A stretch of DNA of 64,000 nucleotides from Albula goreensis (Eukaryota; Chordata; Actinopteri; Albuliformes; Albulidae). How positions within the stretch are numbered: the first letter of the stretch is position 1; each line of letters begins with the position of its first letter. Below are positions 13,261-25,488 of the stretch, piece after piece. The position numbers and the translations under genes were made by a program. The notes below the pieces were generated by a model. That model did not search any database. It was not told the origin of the DNA and saw only the letters and a list, made by a program, of their open reading frames with translations. The DNA lies in the NCBI GenBank assembly GCA_022829145.1, contig CM040745.1, forward strand, positions 22,412,906 through 22,476,905, given 5' to 3'.

Positions 13261-16200
13261 TATTCTAGGGGATCAGGTTTGGTTAAGTCATTTTTCATAG
13301 AATTCGTTTATGTATGTATTAATTTATTTAATTCTTGAAAACACTGGTGGTTAAGACAATGATATCAGTTAGTCAGTTCTTTCAAGTTAACTTAATTGAT
13401 TCTATGGCCATGAAAGAGTCTTTGAGGATTGGTACATTTATACTAGAGCCTAGATTGCAAACCAAATTGTGCTGACTCCAGAGGCATAGAGAGACCAAGG
13501 GCGAGATTGGATGGTGAAGTGTACTGCTGATTTGCCCACTGCTCAGCTGCCTGTCTGTTGGCTCTGCAAAGTGGTATCGACCCCTTCTACTCGGCATCAT
13601 GTTCCCTTCTGAAATTGTTGCCATCTCTTCATTTTGGAGGGTGAGGAGCAAACAAACTCTTTACTGCTAAAGGTGACTGAAAAGAAAACTGTGTTTTCAC
13701 AAACTTAGCTGGGTGAGGACGGTAGGAAGTAATGGTGATAGGGTTTTGTATGAGTCATCAGGTAATCTTGAGATGCTTCCTCTCTCCCTGATCAAGTCTA
13801 TCCAGTGTCAGGATACATTATAAGCACTGCATCTAAAAATGGCTCATTGAACATTTTATTTCCTCAGGCAGATATTAATATTTAATGTGCATGTGTAATA
13901 AATGAAGCAGGGGTGGATGGGGTACAAAGATAAGTCTTGTTGTGCAAACATGTCTTGCACACCGTTCAAAATTAGCAAACCTCTAATGAGATCCAAGGTT
14001 CTCCCATTTTTGCTGGTTGAATGTCATAGCAACACGTTACATACAATTATAAGATACTAGATTCTGGGGGGAATTGAACAAGGCCCATAATGACCACAGG
14101 CATTCTTTGTGCATTATTACTCATCCCCCTGTCTGTGTTAAGGAAAGCATGCAGGAACAGGTGCAATGAATGGAATCTTCTTCCTCTTTTCAGTACTTTT
14201 CAGATGTAATTAAATTCAATGGAAAATATGTAACAATGAAAAGATAGAAGATCTGTGGAATGCTATGTCCAACAAATCAGGTGAGGTACGATGAGTTGAT
14301 TGTACAATCAAATGAGCTAATTGATCAATGAGTAGTATAAAACAACCATAAAAAAACATAGCATCCTGCAGGTTTCCAGGACTGGGGTTGGCTAATCTTA
14401 GTATATCATAAGTATTAGACATAAAAATGGAGACATCATATTGTTCATGTGTATAGTAACTGTATTTTTTTATTTGAAAAAGTATTTAAGTAAGATTTTA
14501 AAAATGCTACAGTTTTTAATAAGCTCAAACTGCCTTTTTGGGATTGTTCACATAGGTTGTCTCAATGATAGCCCTATAAAAATGCAAATAAAAATAAAAT
14601 GAAGTATACAATGTTGAAAAATTCAGGAATATGAAATCCCATGTAATTATACTAATGGCCTCTCTGGTGTAACAGAATATGGTAGCATTTACATAGCTAA
14701 CATTGGCCTATTTTTTTAAAGTAAACACACATTAAATTAATTTTGTTAATCAGTATGGCCTGAAATTTATTTTGTAGGCTATACTTATTAAGGATAGTTA
14801 TTTGCTTTAAAATAGTTGCATGTCGACATTGTAGGGATCTTGGCATGAACATTTTGAGCTCAAGTTGTCTGCTGCCAAAATCATCTCACTTGGCAACCCT
14901 TTTGCTGGAACGCTGAGGTAACACCTGTTGAAGCAGCTCAACCTGGGAAACAAAGTGGCATGTTTTTCCTGCCCACCATCTCTGGGGACCCTGAAGCTGA
15001 TATAATCCTCTCTGCCATGTACAATCTAAGCTCATGCCCTACTGTCTAGCATGGCAGTGTTGGACTCCCATAGCATGGTCTGCCACTGTTGCTGGTGGTT
15101 TGTGCTCTCCCTGTTAGAATTAGTTAGTATTATTTTAACATTTTAAGTCAATGTCTTAAGTCTATTAGAGACCTGGCTCTTGTTGTTCACTTAAATGCAT
15201 GACAGAGACCTAACTGTTTGTTAGGAAGTGATCAATACACAATGAGTAACAGTCTTTGCCATGTAGTATTTCTTAAAATCCATTTTGTTTCAGTTTAAAC
15301 TATCACTCTGGATTGGCAAATCTGTACCCTGTTTACAACTGGCTTAGTCTTGGTCATTGCTACCCAAAAGGAAATCGAAAATGTTGGCTTGAGAATATTG
15401 ATGCATTGTTACATCCCAAATAGCTGGTTGATTAGAGTCTAAACTGCAGCCATTTTGAGGCTGCCTTTATAGGTCTCTTTTTAAGCTTTATAGCTGAACA
15501 GCAAATATTTGTTTATGGGTTCATTTGTCACCTCCGTACTGGATATTAGGCCTGTCCTCATTTCTTTTCAAGTAAATAGGTTAGAATATAAGTAGACCAT
15601 AGCTTTGCTTAAAGAATGCTTTCTTACTTTTTTCTTACTGTCTTAGCAAAAAAGCACATCCCCTCATTACTGGAGGCTCAGAATGATCTGATTTCTGACC
15701 ACAGAGAAGCTGGAGTGACCAACATGTATCTATTCATTTTCATAATTTTTATTCAAATGAATAAATGCATAAAAAACAGCCTAATATTAATACAGCATAT
15801 TGCAACTGTTAGCTATATTACAGGCCCTATTGTCAATTTTGAAGACGTCATTTGACTTTATCGCAGGAGAACCCTTGAAAGGAAAAGAAAATACGGGTTT
15901 AAAATGAGACAGCAGTGGCATAAATTGTGAGAAATGTTGTTTCACTGCATATAGGTTCTATATGTACAGAAATTCTGTATTTTTTGTACTTTCATTTACA
16001 AAGCATGTGATTTTACACCTTTCTCTTTGGCAGAAATTATATCTACAGACTACATGTATTGAAGTGACAATAAAACACAAGTAATACGTTACTTTACAGT
16101 ACAGTATTATTTGTACTAATCTTTTTTTTTAAAAAGTCACATAAATACAGTTGCTATGATTTTATTTTATCAGCAAATGTGTGATCTACTCAGAAAATAC

Positions 16201-17559
16201 GAAGCATTTGATTGTAAGGTCTGAAAAATATTTCAGACTTTTTAATAATAATGACTTTTACAGGAGTGTCTGCACTCCCTTTTCAAGTCTAATGAATATA
16301 TTCTCTCTATCATCGTTGTATGGCACCATTGACCTTATTCGCTACAAAATAAAAACATCAGATGAAATAAAATACATACTTGCATTTTCTAAAAAGCACA
16401 TTGCTTCCATATGTCCAAAGCATAAATCAAGCTTCACCTTGCTGATTTATAAACCTATACCCTAAATGCAGAGCCATCTAGTTCAAGCCATATGATATGG
16501 ATATAGACAGATAATGAATTTATAGCATTTATATTATTAGTGGAATATTTATAAAATTTGTCTTTTTCAGTAAGTCTTGCTAGGATTTGTAAATGCTTTT
16601 TTCACTGCTTTTTTATCTGTCAAGCTTGTCAAAGTACCACAGATGTGTATTATTAAAGGTTTCTGTTGTCCAGAAATTCTGTCAAAGAAAGAAATAATGC
16701 AGTCGCTTTCCCAGGGAGTGTTCATACTCAACTGCATTATGTATAAAACAACAGCAAAATTCTCCATGACGTTCTTCCCAATGGTGAATGCAGTTATAGT
16801 ACATTTCAACATTAAAATCCCCAGCTGACAGTGCAAGCACAACTTCTCCTACCCTAGTGTGTGGAAACTGCCACTCATTTCATCATGCAAATTGCTGTGA
16901 CTTTCACTGTGACCTTCTATCTGCGGAGGGGAATCTCTTTTTGTTTAATTTCCTTAAGTGAAATAATTGCAGGGCTCTTTCCTGAGAAAATGCCAAGATT
17001 AGACAGAACATGCTTAAGAGCTTGATAAGGAATTCATCTGGACCTCTGGCTCTGCCCAGTCTTGCATAAGATCAAAGTCAATACGATGTTTCAATCTGGT
17101 TTCATTTGTACCGTATGTCACCAGTCTTGCTTTGACATTTTTTGAATGTGCATACTGTGTATAGTTTAAAAAAATTAATGGTTGTTGGTTTATTAAGAAA
17201 TAGTGATAAAAGACAAGGCGGATGTACACTGGGATTCATTCAATATCATTTATTCTACATTTATGTAGATTAGTGTTTTTCATCATGATAGAAGAACCAT
17301 TTGCCACAGTATGGCAACATATTTCTTATATTTGTTTAGTGTTTCGAGAAACCTCACGGGCTTCATTTGTGTGGTGCATGTGTTACTATATCTTTTTATT
17401 ACTATATTTTTGTTACTATATCTATGCATGGTACTCTCTCAGGGAAAAAATAATGGGGTTTTTTTGGAGGCAGGATAATGCCAAATGCCTCCTAAAACTT
17501 TTACAACTTGATATTTCCAAACTGCAAGCTATACATAACTGTTGTTAATGATTCATCCA

Positions 17560-17765
17560 CTGTGGGCACTCAGGTCATGGAATTTGCATGCTCTGGTGTG
17601 GGGCTGCCGCACACATTTAATTAAACTGCGTCCACCAAATAGTCCCTTTGGCCCTCTGTAATGTGTCAGGGTAGCAGCAGGCCTAATGTGCCTATCTATA
17701 ATTATAAGGGGCTCTCTCATATTGACTCAATTTTCAATGAAGCGTGATTTATGCCATCCCTGTTG
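17560..17765. promoter_or_regulatory. Candidate enhancer-like conserved element
   Basis: Unique, balanced-composition sequence with a homeodomain-type TTTAATTAAA (near 17617-17626), TATAATTATA (near 17696) and CATTTAATT, non-coding in all frames. Proposed from composition only. Confidence 0.25.
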
Positions 17766-18552
17766 GATAGTTTGAGTAAAACAGCACTGATTAAATCAGT
17801 TCTTTGAGTGGTCATACAGGTGATGTGTAATTCTAGGGACCTGTCATGCATCCATGCTGTCCTGTTTTCAGTATATAAAACAGGTCATGATGGCAAACCT
17901 TTTGTTTTGACCACGTTTTCTAATTTGGGTCATAAACCCAAACCACAGTCCTCTGTCAGGTGTATGCTTGGCTATTATTCAGCTTGGCATTTGTACTTAA
18001 TATGTTCACGTTAATCTGGTCTTAAGTGGGAAATTCTGCTAAAAAAAAGCCCTGCATTGTCTTTAGCTGATGTCTCTCCACCCCTTACGAGGCAGCTTTT
18101 TAATTCCAAGTCATGGGTTGTGCTGTTGACCCTTACAGAATATCAAATTGAGCAAATCTTTGAATCTACAATGTATGACACAAAATCACTATTTCCCATG
18201 ACTGGATGTAGACGTCTCCAGTCAAAGCATCAAACTGGAGAATAGCTGCGTTTTGGTATTTTTCTATAATGGACTTGGAAAAAGGTGAAAAAATGAAATA
18301 CGGGTATGTAATTTTGGTTTCCTGCTCTCCCCAGATTGAGGTGATTATTCTTAAGTGTTGCTTTGACATCTGTATTGATTGACCTCACATTTATCATACA
18401 ATCACCTCTGTGAAACCCTCTCACATGCTTTCTATTTCACTGCACCAGTAAAGCATGAGACCCCCTATTTTTAGATGTTTGTTGTTGCTACTGTCATGAA
18501 CATAAAATGCAGTTCTTAGGTTCACAGATGTATAAAGTGGATTGAATTCCAG

Positions 18553-18576
18553 GACCACATTTACATAAATGTGGTC
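18553..18576. repeat. Perfect inverted repeat with paired RUNX-like sites
   Basis: GACCACATTT, loop ACAT, AAATGTGGTC: a 10-bp exact stem. Each arm contains ACCACA/TGTGGT, the RUNX core. Confidence 0.9.
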
Positions 18577-21529
18577 AATAACTGCCTATCAGTGATGCTC
18601 AAAAAACAGCCTCTCTCATGTCTGTCTCCTGTGAATCTGTCTTAAATGACATGTTGGTAGGAATGTCGATGGAGAGCATCTTTGATATACATATAGGACA
18701 TCAAAAGCCTACATGGTTTGTGGTGTATTTTTCATGCACACCAACACAGTCAGCACTGCATGCCTACCAATAAATTGCAGAATGCAATGCAGGTGAAGCT
18801 GACATGCTCTGTGGCAGTAAATCTGAAACCCACTTAAGTCAGTCATGACGCTATTGCTGGGTGCATTCTCATTAGTGCAACCAGCTTCTGACACAGAGTA
18901 TAGCTACATTAGACACTGTACCAGCCTGCTGTTGTGTCTTCAGCTGTCAGAAGGCATGGCCGTGTGGTGTATTTTGTGTAACACAGCTGTGGCATTACCT
19001 ATGCTCCTCGAGTATCTACTCTTCTGGCTCTGTGTCTGCATTTTTCTTTTTTTTGTGCCCATATCTGTTGCATAGCCTTTGATTTGGAGTAAATCATATG
19101 TGTTTGTTGGAGAATATTAGTTTTTATAAAGTAGGACAGAGTTAAATATGTTGATACTGGACATAAAGCTGACTGAGGATAACTTAACACACAGTCATTG
19201 GAATTAAATAAACTTGTGTCTTAACTTTCCCTAACTGTAAAATAATAGTGTTGTTCTTGTCTTCTACACGAACAAGAAAATAAACACAAACACTTGCATT
19301 TAATTGTGAGCCAAATATAAGGAGAAATGTTGATTAAATTCCAGCCATTGTGAAATAAATATGTTGAGAAGCATGACTGTGGCAGGAGAAATGGGCAAAT
19401 CGTCTATGAGGTGAAAGGTAAGCCTCCATCGTAGGGTTTAATGGTAGATTTGCTTGTACTATACAATGGAACGCGCTGGAAATAGAAGACCTCTTGTATT
19501 TATATAAATAAATGCTTTAAGAACCCACTGCTGGAAATCATTTGGTTTATACAATTTTTATTGATGTACTTAGTTTCATGCAAAATTAAATGGAAAGCTG
19601 TAAGCAGATTTGGGATCAGCACTCCATGCGCATGTAATTCTGTGTTTGCGTTATGGTGAATCATCAGTGTGGTAGATCCTGAAGGTGCAGAACAGAGATG
19701 ACCTCAACTTAAAACACATAAATGCAAGTGAATAAGATATAGCAATACCTGTATCATAGCTAATAAACTTGTGGATAAGATATTGGCCATGACCACTCTA
19801 TCAAATGCAATGGCAAAAGTAGATGGGGCTATGTGGCTCCTCTGTGAGATGGCAGTAAGACTCCCTCTGCAGCATTACCTCTAATTCATATTATCTCTTA
19901 TCATTTGTGTGAGCCATTCTCCATGAAATGTGAAATAATGGACACTCCTTTCATTTTGGCCATTGCATTCAAGCCAGAGAGGCTGCTGCAACTATGAATA
20001 TATGTATATTCATGTAGTGATTACTTTGGTCCTTATGACCACTGTATGCAAGCACAATGTGACCAATACAATGCTCAAGCTTTCAAGTACTGCCTTCCTT
20101 CTATTAACATCTGCCTGCTTATCCATCTTTTTCCATTTACCAGCGTAGTAATTGCCAATGACATATGTGAGGTTGCATAACTTGAGGAAATTACTTGATA
20201 CTAGCATGATTTATGGAATTTATTATCAGTAGGGTTGTGTGCTTTTTGCATCCTGTTTTCTTTCAAACAGTTTCATCCCACTTTCATTTCCAATATTTAG
20301 TTTGTTTGTGAGATGAAGCGGGGGTCTAATTAATGCCTGATCATCTGAAAGCAGTGGCTAAAGAGGGGCCTGATGGAAGAATGCTTCTCAGGAAGCAAGA
20401 TCCATAAAAAAAATGCTTGTCCCAATTAAAGCTTGATATGCATGCAGGAAGAACCATACAATTAAATAAATAAACAAATATAAAGAAGTATGGAAAATAT
20501 TACATTAATAATGGTGGGTATTGTGTACTGCTGGTCAACCATAAATTAGCAGATGACACTGCTTTAAATAGCTGTGCTCTTCCTTAATTATCTGCACTCA
20601 GTAAGCCTGTACGTTCTTTTAACAACTGGAAATGGAATGATGAGGGAAATAGCATGATGCCCGTGGAAATACTGTTATACTGTTATAAAATGTATTTGAT
20701 GTGCAGCACTGGTTTCACCTGCAGTTGGCTGTATGTAGTGAAATTGTTTTATTTAGTCCTGTTGCAACTTTAGGAAACATGCATCCATTTTTAACATTTT
20801 GAGAATTTTTCTTTCAGTCTTTTTATACAGTAGTTGGGTATAAAATTTTTGACATAATGAGTAAGTGGTTGATGGGCTGCTGGTGGGAAATCACACTGCA
20901 GTACTTGTTGTGATTGCATGTGTGTGAAAGCACTGCTTGTGGGTCGCATATAACTGTGACATCAGCCAGGTAGGGGCAGGATTGTTTACTTGTTTAATTA
21001 TGCATCAGGGACTCAAGCCCATTGGGTTTCTGCAGTCTGCCCATGCAACTGGACATCGAGTGTATACTTCCAACACAAGGATCTGTGTTTTCCACCTGGC
21101 ATTGGGAAAGTGGTCTTGCTACTTTGAGATTAGATAGTATCCCTTTCCCTTTTGCCAGTGCTCTGAAAGTAGTATCACTTTGTGTCTATATGAACAGATT
21201 GGTCTGGAAATGATTGTTGGTGTATTGCTATTTCGATACAGTGCAAAGCACATTTTGCTTCCATTTTGACAGCAAATGAAATTTGAGAATGAACAAATGT
21301 AGTGTGCCTCACCCAGGCAAATAATAACATTACTAACAGTTTTTGTCACATACTGTAAATGTCCTGAGGACATATATCAGTCATGGTGAAAATGTAAATG
21401 GATGTAGATCAAAGGAAGATGACATTGACTGACCTCAACACACTTACATATAATAAAACCATCAAACCCAACAAGTTTAACTGAATATCTTACCAGGAAA
21501 GATATTTATACTTTATACTTATTTAATAT

Positions 21530-21561
21530 GTTTAAACATGTTTAAACAGCATTGTTTAAAC
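21530..21561. repeat. Cluster of three GTTTAAAC palindromes
   Basis: GTTTAAAC occurs at 21530-21537, 21540-21547 and 21554-21561, the first two within TGTTTAAACA. The half-site TGTTTA is forkhead-like. Confidence 0.9.
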
Positions 21562-23232
21562 ACATTGCTCTTGTTTAACCTGTGAGTTGAGTTTGCACAG
21601 TCTTCATTTAAAAGAAGAAATGTCCAGTTGTACAGACAGACTAGGCCACTTGACTCTACTGCAGGGACGTATGAGCAGAGATGTATGGCTGTCCCTGCTG
21701 ACTCCATCCCATACTCCGTGGGCAATGGTTCTGCCAACTGCATGTCACACAGTAAGGCTGCTGGACACAGATGGCCTTGGCTCAGTGTAGATCCTAGGGC
21801 TCACCCACACACTGGAACAGTGCCCGGAAGGGATGAACCACCCAGCATATTACATCCATGTGTATTGTTTGGTAATCAACATTATCAGTTTACCTACCCG
21901 TTTACTTTGTCAATAAAATGACAAATCTATCAACCTTTGAAATGTCCTCATGGGTAAAAAATGGCAGTTTTTCCATTATATGTTTGATATAATTCTACCT
22001 GGGATGTAAGACATTACTAATAGACAGTTCTCAATGTGATATATAACTAGCCATATTTTCAAGACATCTGAAGAGTTTGAAAACAGTGATCTCAAAGTTA
22101 AACTTAATCCTGTAAATCCCTTAGGGCCTTTTCAAATTTGTCAATGACAAAATTTTGCAACATTTCAGAATGTATCAAACAACTTTACACAGTACATCAG
22201 GTAACTGTTTGACAGGTTATGATGCCAGGTTGCAGTTATCTATGGGTAGAATTATTTTTGCATACAATCAGAAATCACTCAACTCTTTTTTCTATGAAAA
22301 TATCAGATTAAATTTAGGATTAAATTGCTCCTGTAATTGTTCCGCACAATATCACATGAAAAAAGCTTGCTGCAATATATGAAGGAAGAATGATTTCAGT
22401 TTGTTTGAGGGACTTGGGTTCATAACTTCCATATGTCTCTGAAATATAACCGCATTGACATAACTCAATACTTTTTCAGAATACATTTATTTTTAAGGTC
22501 AGCACTCATAATACCTATGCTTATTTTCTAGAATGCACAAAACAAATTTACTTTATTTTGGATTGCTAGTATCCCTATGTTACATTTAAATGCAATAAAG
22601 TGCCTATCCATAGTTTGACTATGTTTAGACTGGTATGCGCGTGTTTAATGCAGCAAGCATGAAATGATACATGATCACAAGCTACTGAACTGAATCCAAA
22701 CTTCTCATATATTGCATCCTCATTGTATTCTGAGGGTATATGTCATGAAGGAACAATACTTATGTTTGTCTGTACTGAAAGAGGAAAGCAGCAATTAACT
22801 TTTGATTAGCCACCAGAGCTTTGGACATGGCTTTTTGACAAGTGTGGTTGATAGGGAAATCATCAACAAGAGAGAGAAAATAAATAGTATGTTGTGTTCA
22901 TACATCTCCATTCATGACGTACAAAAGAAGATCAAAATATATTGGGTCCAAATTAACACAATATCACAGATATTGAATGAGATGATCAAGAATAACACAA
23001 TCAGATCCAATTTCATACTGCTTATTTTTTAATTGATGGTGGTCATCTCAAGATTACTAGAAACATTTATTTGGAATATTTCTGCTCACACAGCATTGTA
23101 AGCTTTTAATCGTGATATAATGCATTAAATAATAACAAATGCCTGCATTGCTAGATAATTAGCTTTGTGAAAACATATTTTCACAGTAATTTATTACTTT
23201 TGGGATATATTTGTTTTGGATATATTTTGTCA

Positions 23233-23264
23233 TTAATGTGTCAACAGTTAATTTGACACATTAA
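23233..23264. repeat. Perfect 12-bp inverted repeat
   Basis: TTAATGTGTCAA, loop of 8, TTGACACATTAA. Confidence 0.9.
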
Positions 23265-25068
23265 CTGGTATGCAATTCAGCAGACATGCAAGAAAGCAGA
23301 GATATTTTAAACTCAATTTTGTTTTTGTTTGCCTGTTTTTCCTAACAGCCTGTGTAAATGGATATGCAAATAATGAAGAATGTCTCTCATAAGTGTTGGT
23401 GACTTGGGGATGTAGCTGGGTTTATGTCCTCTGTTTGTGATTGGTAATTAATATTCACAAATGTGTGGTCATTTTAAGGAATTAATTGCTCAGAGATGCT
23501 CATGCATCTATAGGGAAAATGATGTGCTTTATTCAAGTGGAGAAAAAAATAAAATACAGTAGCACAGTATGTGAATGTGGAAGTCCAGCCCCAGTCTTGA
23601 CCCCATAAACCGTTGCTCTAGTGCATTTCTTTCTCTGGGTGTACCTCCATCCTGACTCTCATAAAACAACTTGATTTACACAACACATACACATTGTGCC
23701 AAATGGATTAGATCAGCACTGTTAAAATCATGGTCCCTGCACTGCACACAAGTGATAAATTGAGGATATGGAGACTGAATGTTAAGCCGGGATCACCCTT
23801 TGCATGCAAACCATTAATTCCATATCCAAATCCAATTTAGTTTTTGGAGAAGGTGATAAGACAGTTGAAGCTTCAGTGTTACGCAGATGAGCCAAGGACA
23901 TAAGTCCTCAACAGAAACATGCTTCAAGACCTATTTCATATCTGGGGTTTCATGGCCAGGCACTCTCTTCCTGGGAAATGAACCTGTGGTGCCATGTTAG
24001 ATGGGAAAACAGTCCAATTACGTCTTCAAGACTGTCATGTGGGGGTGATAATGGCAGACATGCTGCCAGTGTACTCTGTTTGTCAGAGCCAGATCGTTGT
24101 TCTGACACTTTCATTAAGAATCAGCCATCCACTTCAGATCATGAATCCAGATCTGAGACAGCATGAAGATGATTACACTGAGTTCAGTGTTGCTTTCTGG
24201 ATATGGTCCACACACATTCACTAATGTTCCCAGTACAGTCAGCAGAGGGGTTTGGAATCTGGTGTGCAGGCTCGGCAGATGTTTCTGTCAGGATATACGA
24301 TCACAACCATAATAACCCTAACTGGGTTCCAGGGAATATATTCAACATCATGCTGTATTTGTTGTTATTGCTGCCAGATTAGGATGGCAGCATGGGTAGT
24401 TGTTGGCCTGTATTTGTTGTTTGCCAGCTTCATTTCAGTGGGACTGCAGTACAAACTTACATTGCATTCCTAACTGTTTTTACTGTGAGATCTGTTTTAG
24501 CTTGTTCTGTGCCATTTTGAGCCCCCACTTGTTCCCCTTTTCACTATGTAGCCCTCGTACATTTTGTTTGCAGGAAAAGGAAAGCTATTCTGGGTTAGGG
24601 TAAGATTGATAGAGGTGTGTGGCTTTATGTTTTGGGGACTGGTCCCAGAGCTGCAATGTGGTCCCAGCAGAGGAGAGTATTTATGTGGAGAAATGAGGCA
24701 GCAGAGTATCTAATTTGTAGGAGAATTGATCCTGGAGACTTGCTCCATCATCCATCCATTACCACTAGGTAAGGACCCAAGTGCACAATTTATACTGTAT
24801 GTCAGTCTGGAGCTGAGCTGCAAGGACAAATCTGACAGCCATCCTCTGGGGGCTGGGCTTCTGAAGAAACGCAAAGACAGAAATGGCAAGCTGAGAATGG
24901 CTCCTGCCTCATGACTTTTCTACAGTTCAAACACATCAGTTTACATGCCAAGAGCATCTTTAAGTTAACTTCATAATGACTAAATCACCAGGCATGGGTA
25001 ATGAAAATCTCATTAGGGGGCCAGCTTTGAAACTTATGTCATTCTTCTTCATTACAGCATTGTTATAA

Positions 25069-25091
25069 GGGGTGGGGGGTTGGGGGTGGGG
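25069..25091 (+). other. G-quadruplex motif
   Basis: Four G runs of 4, 6, 5 and 4 separated by loops of 1, 2 and 1 bases, the pattern of a very stable parallel quadruplex. Confidence 0.8.
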
Positions 25092-25427
25092 CAGGTTCAG
25101 ATATGTTTACTGCATGGAATGCATTGCTCCAGCTTAACATTACTCTGCACAAACAGAGAAAAGTTTTCAACTAAATATACAGTTTATGACTCAGTCAGAC
25201 ATCAAGCCAAATAACTGGTTGGTTACAAAATTAATTTTTGGGACTGTTTTACAAGAGGTCACAAATATCTTGCCAGCAAGTGGTCCACATTTGTAGTTAA
25301 TTAGTTCTCTGGCATTAGTCTTAGATGACTAATCAGTCTTCACATTTCATTTTGAGGTAAGAGCTTCACCCTGCGGGTTCAGTGCAGCATGGTGTGCAGG
25401 GGGCTCTTTCCTCTGTCACTTTGTCTT

Positions 25428-25488
25428 TAGATCCCCTTAATACAAATGTGGGATTATTATTATTGTATTAGATCCCCTTAATACAAAT
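25428..25488. repeat. 20-base direct repeat with AT-rich spacer
   Basis: TAGATCCCCTTAATACAAAT at 25428-25447 and again at 25469-25488, separated by 21 bases with ATT units. Confidence 0.9.
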
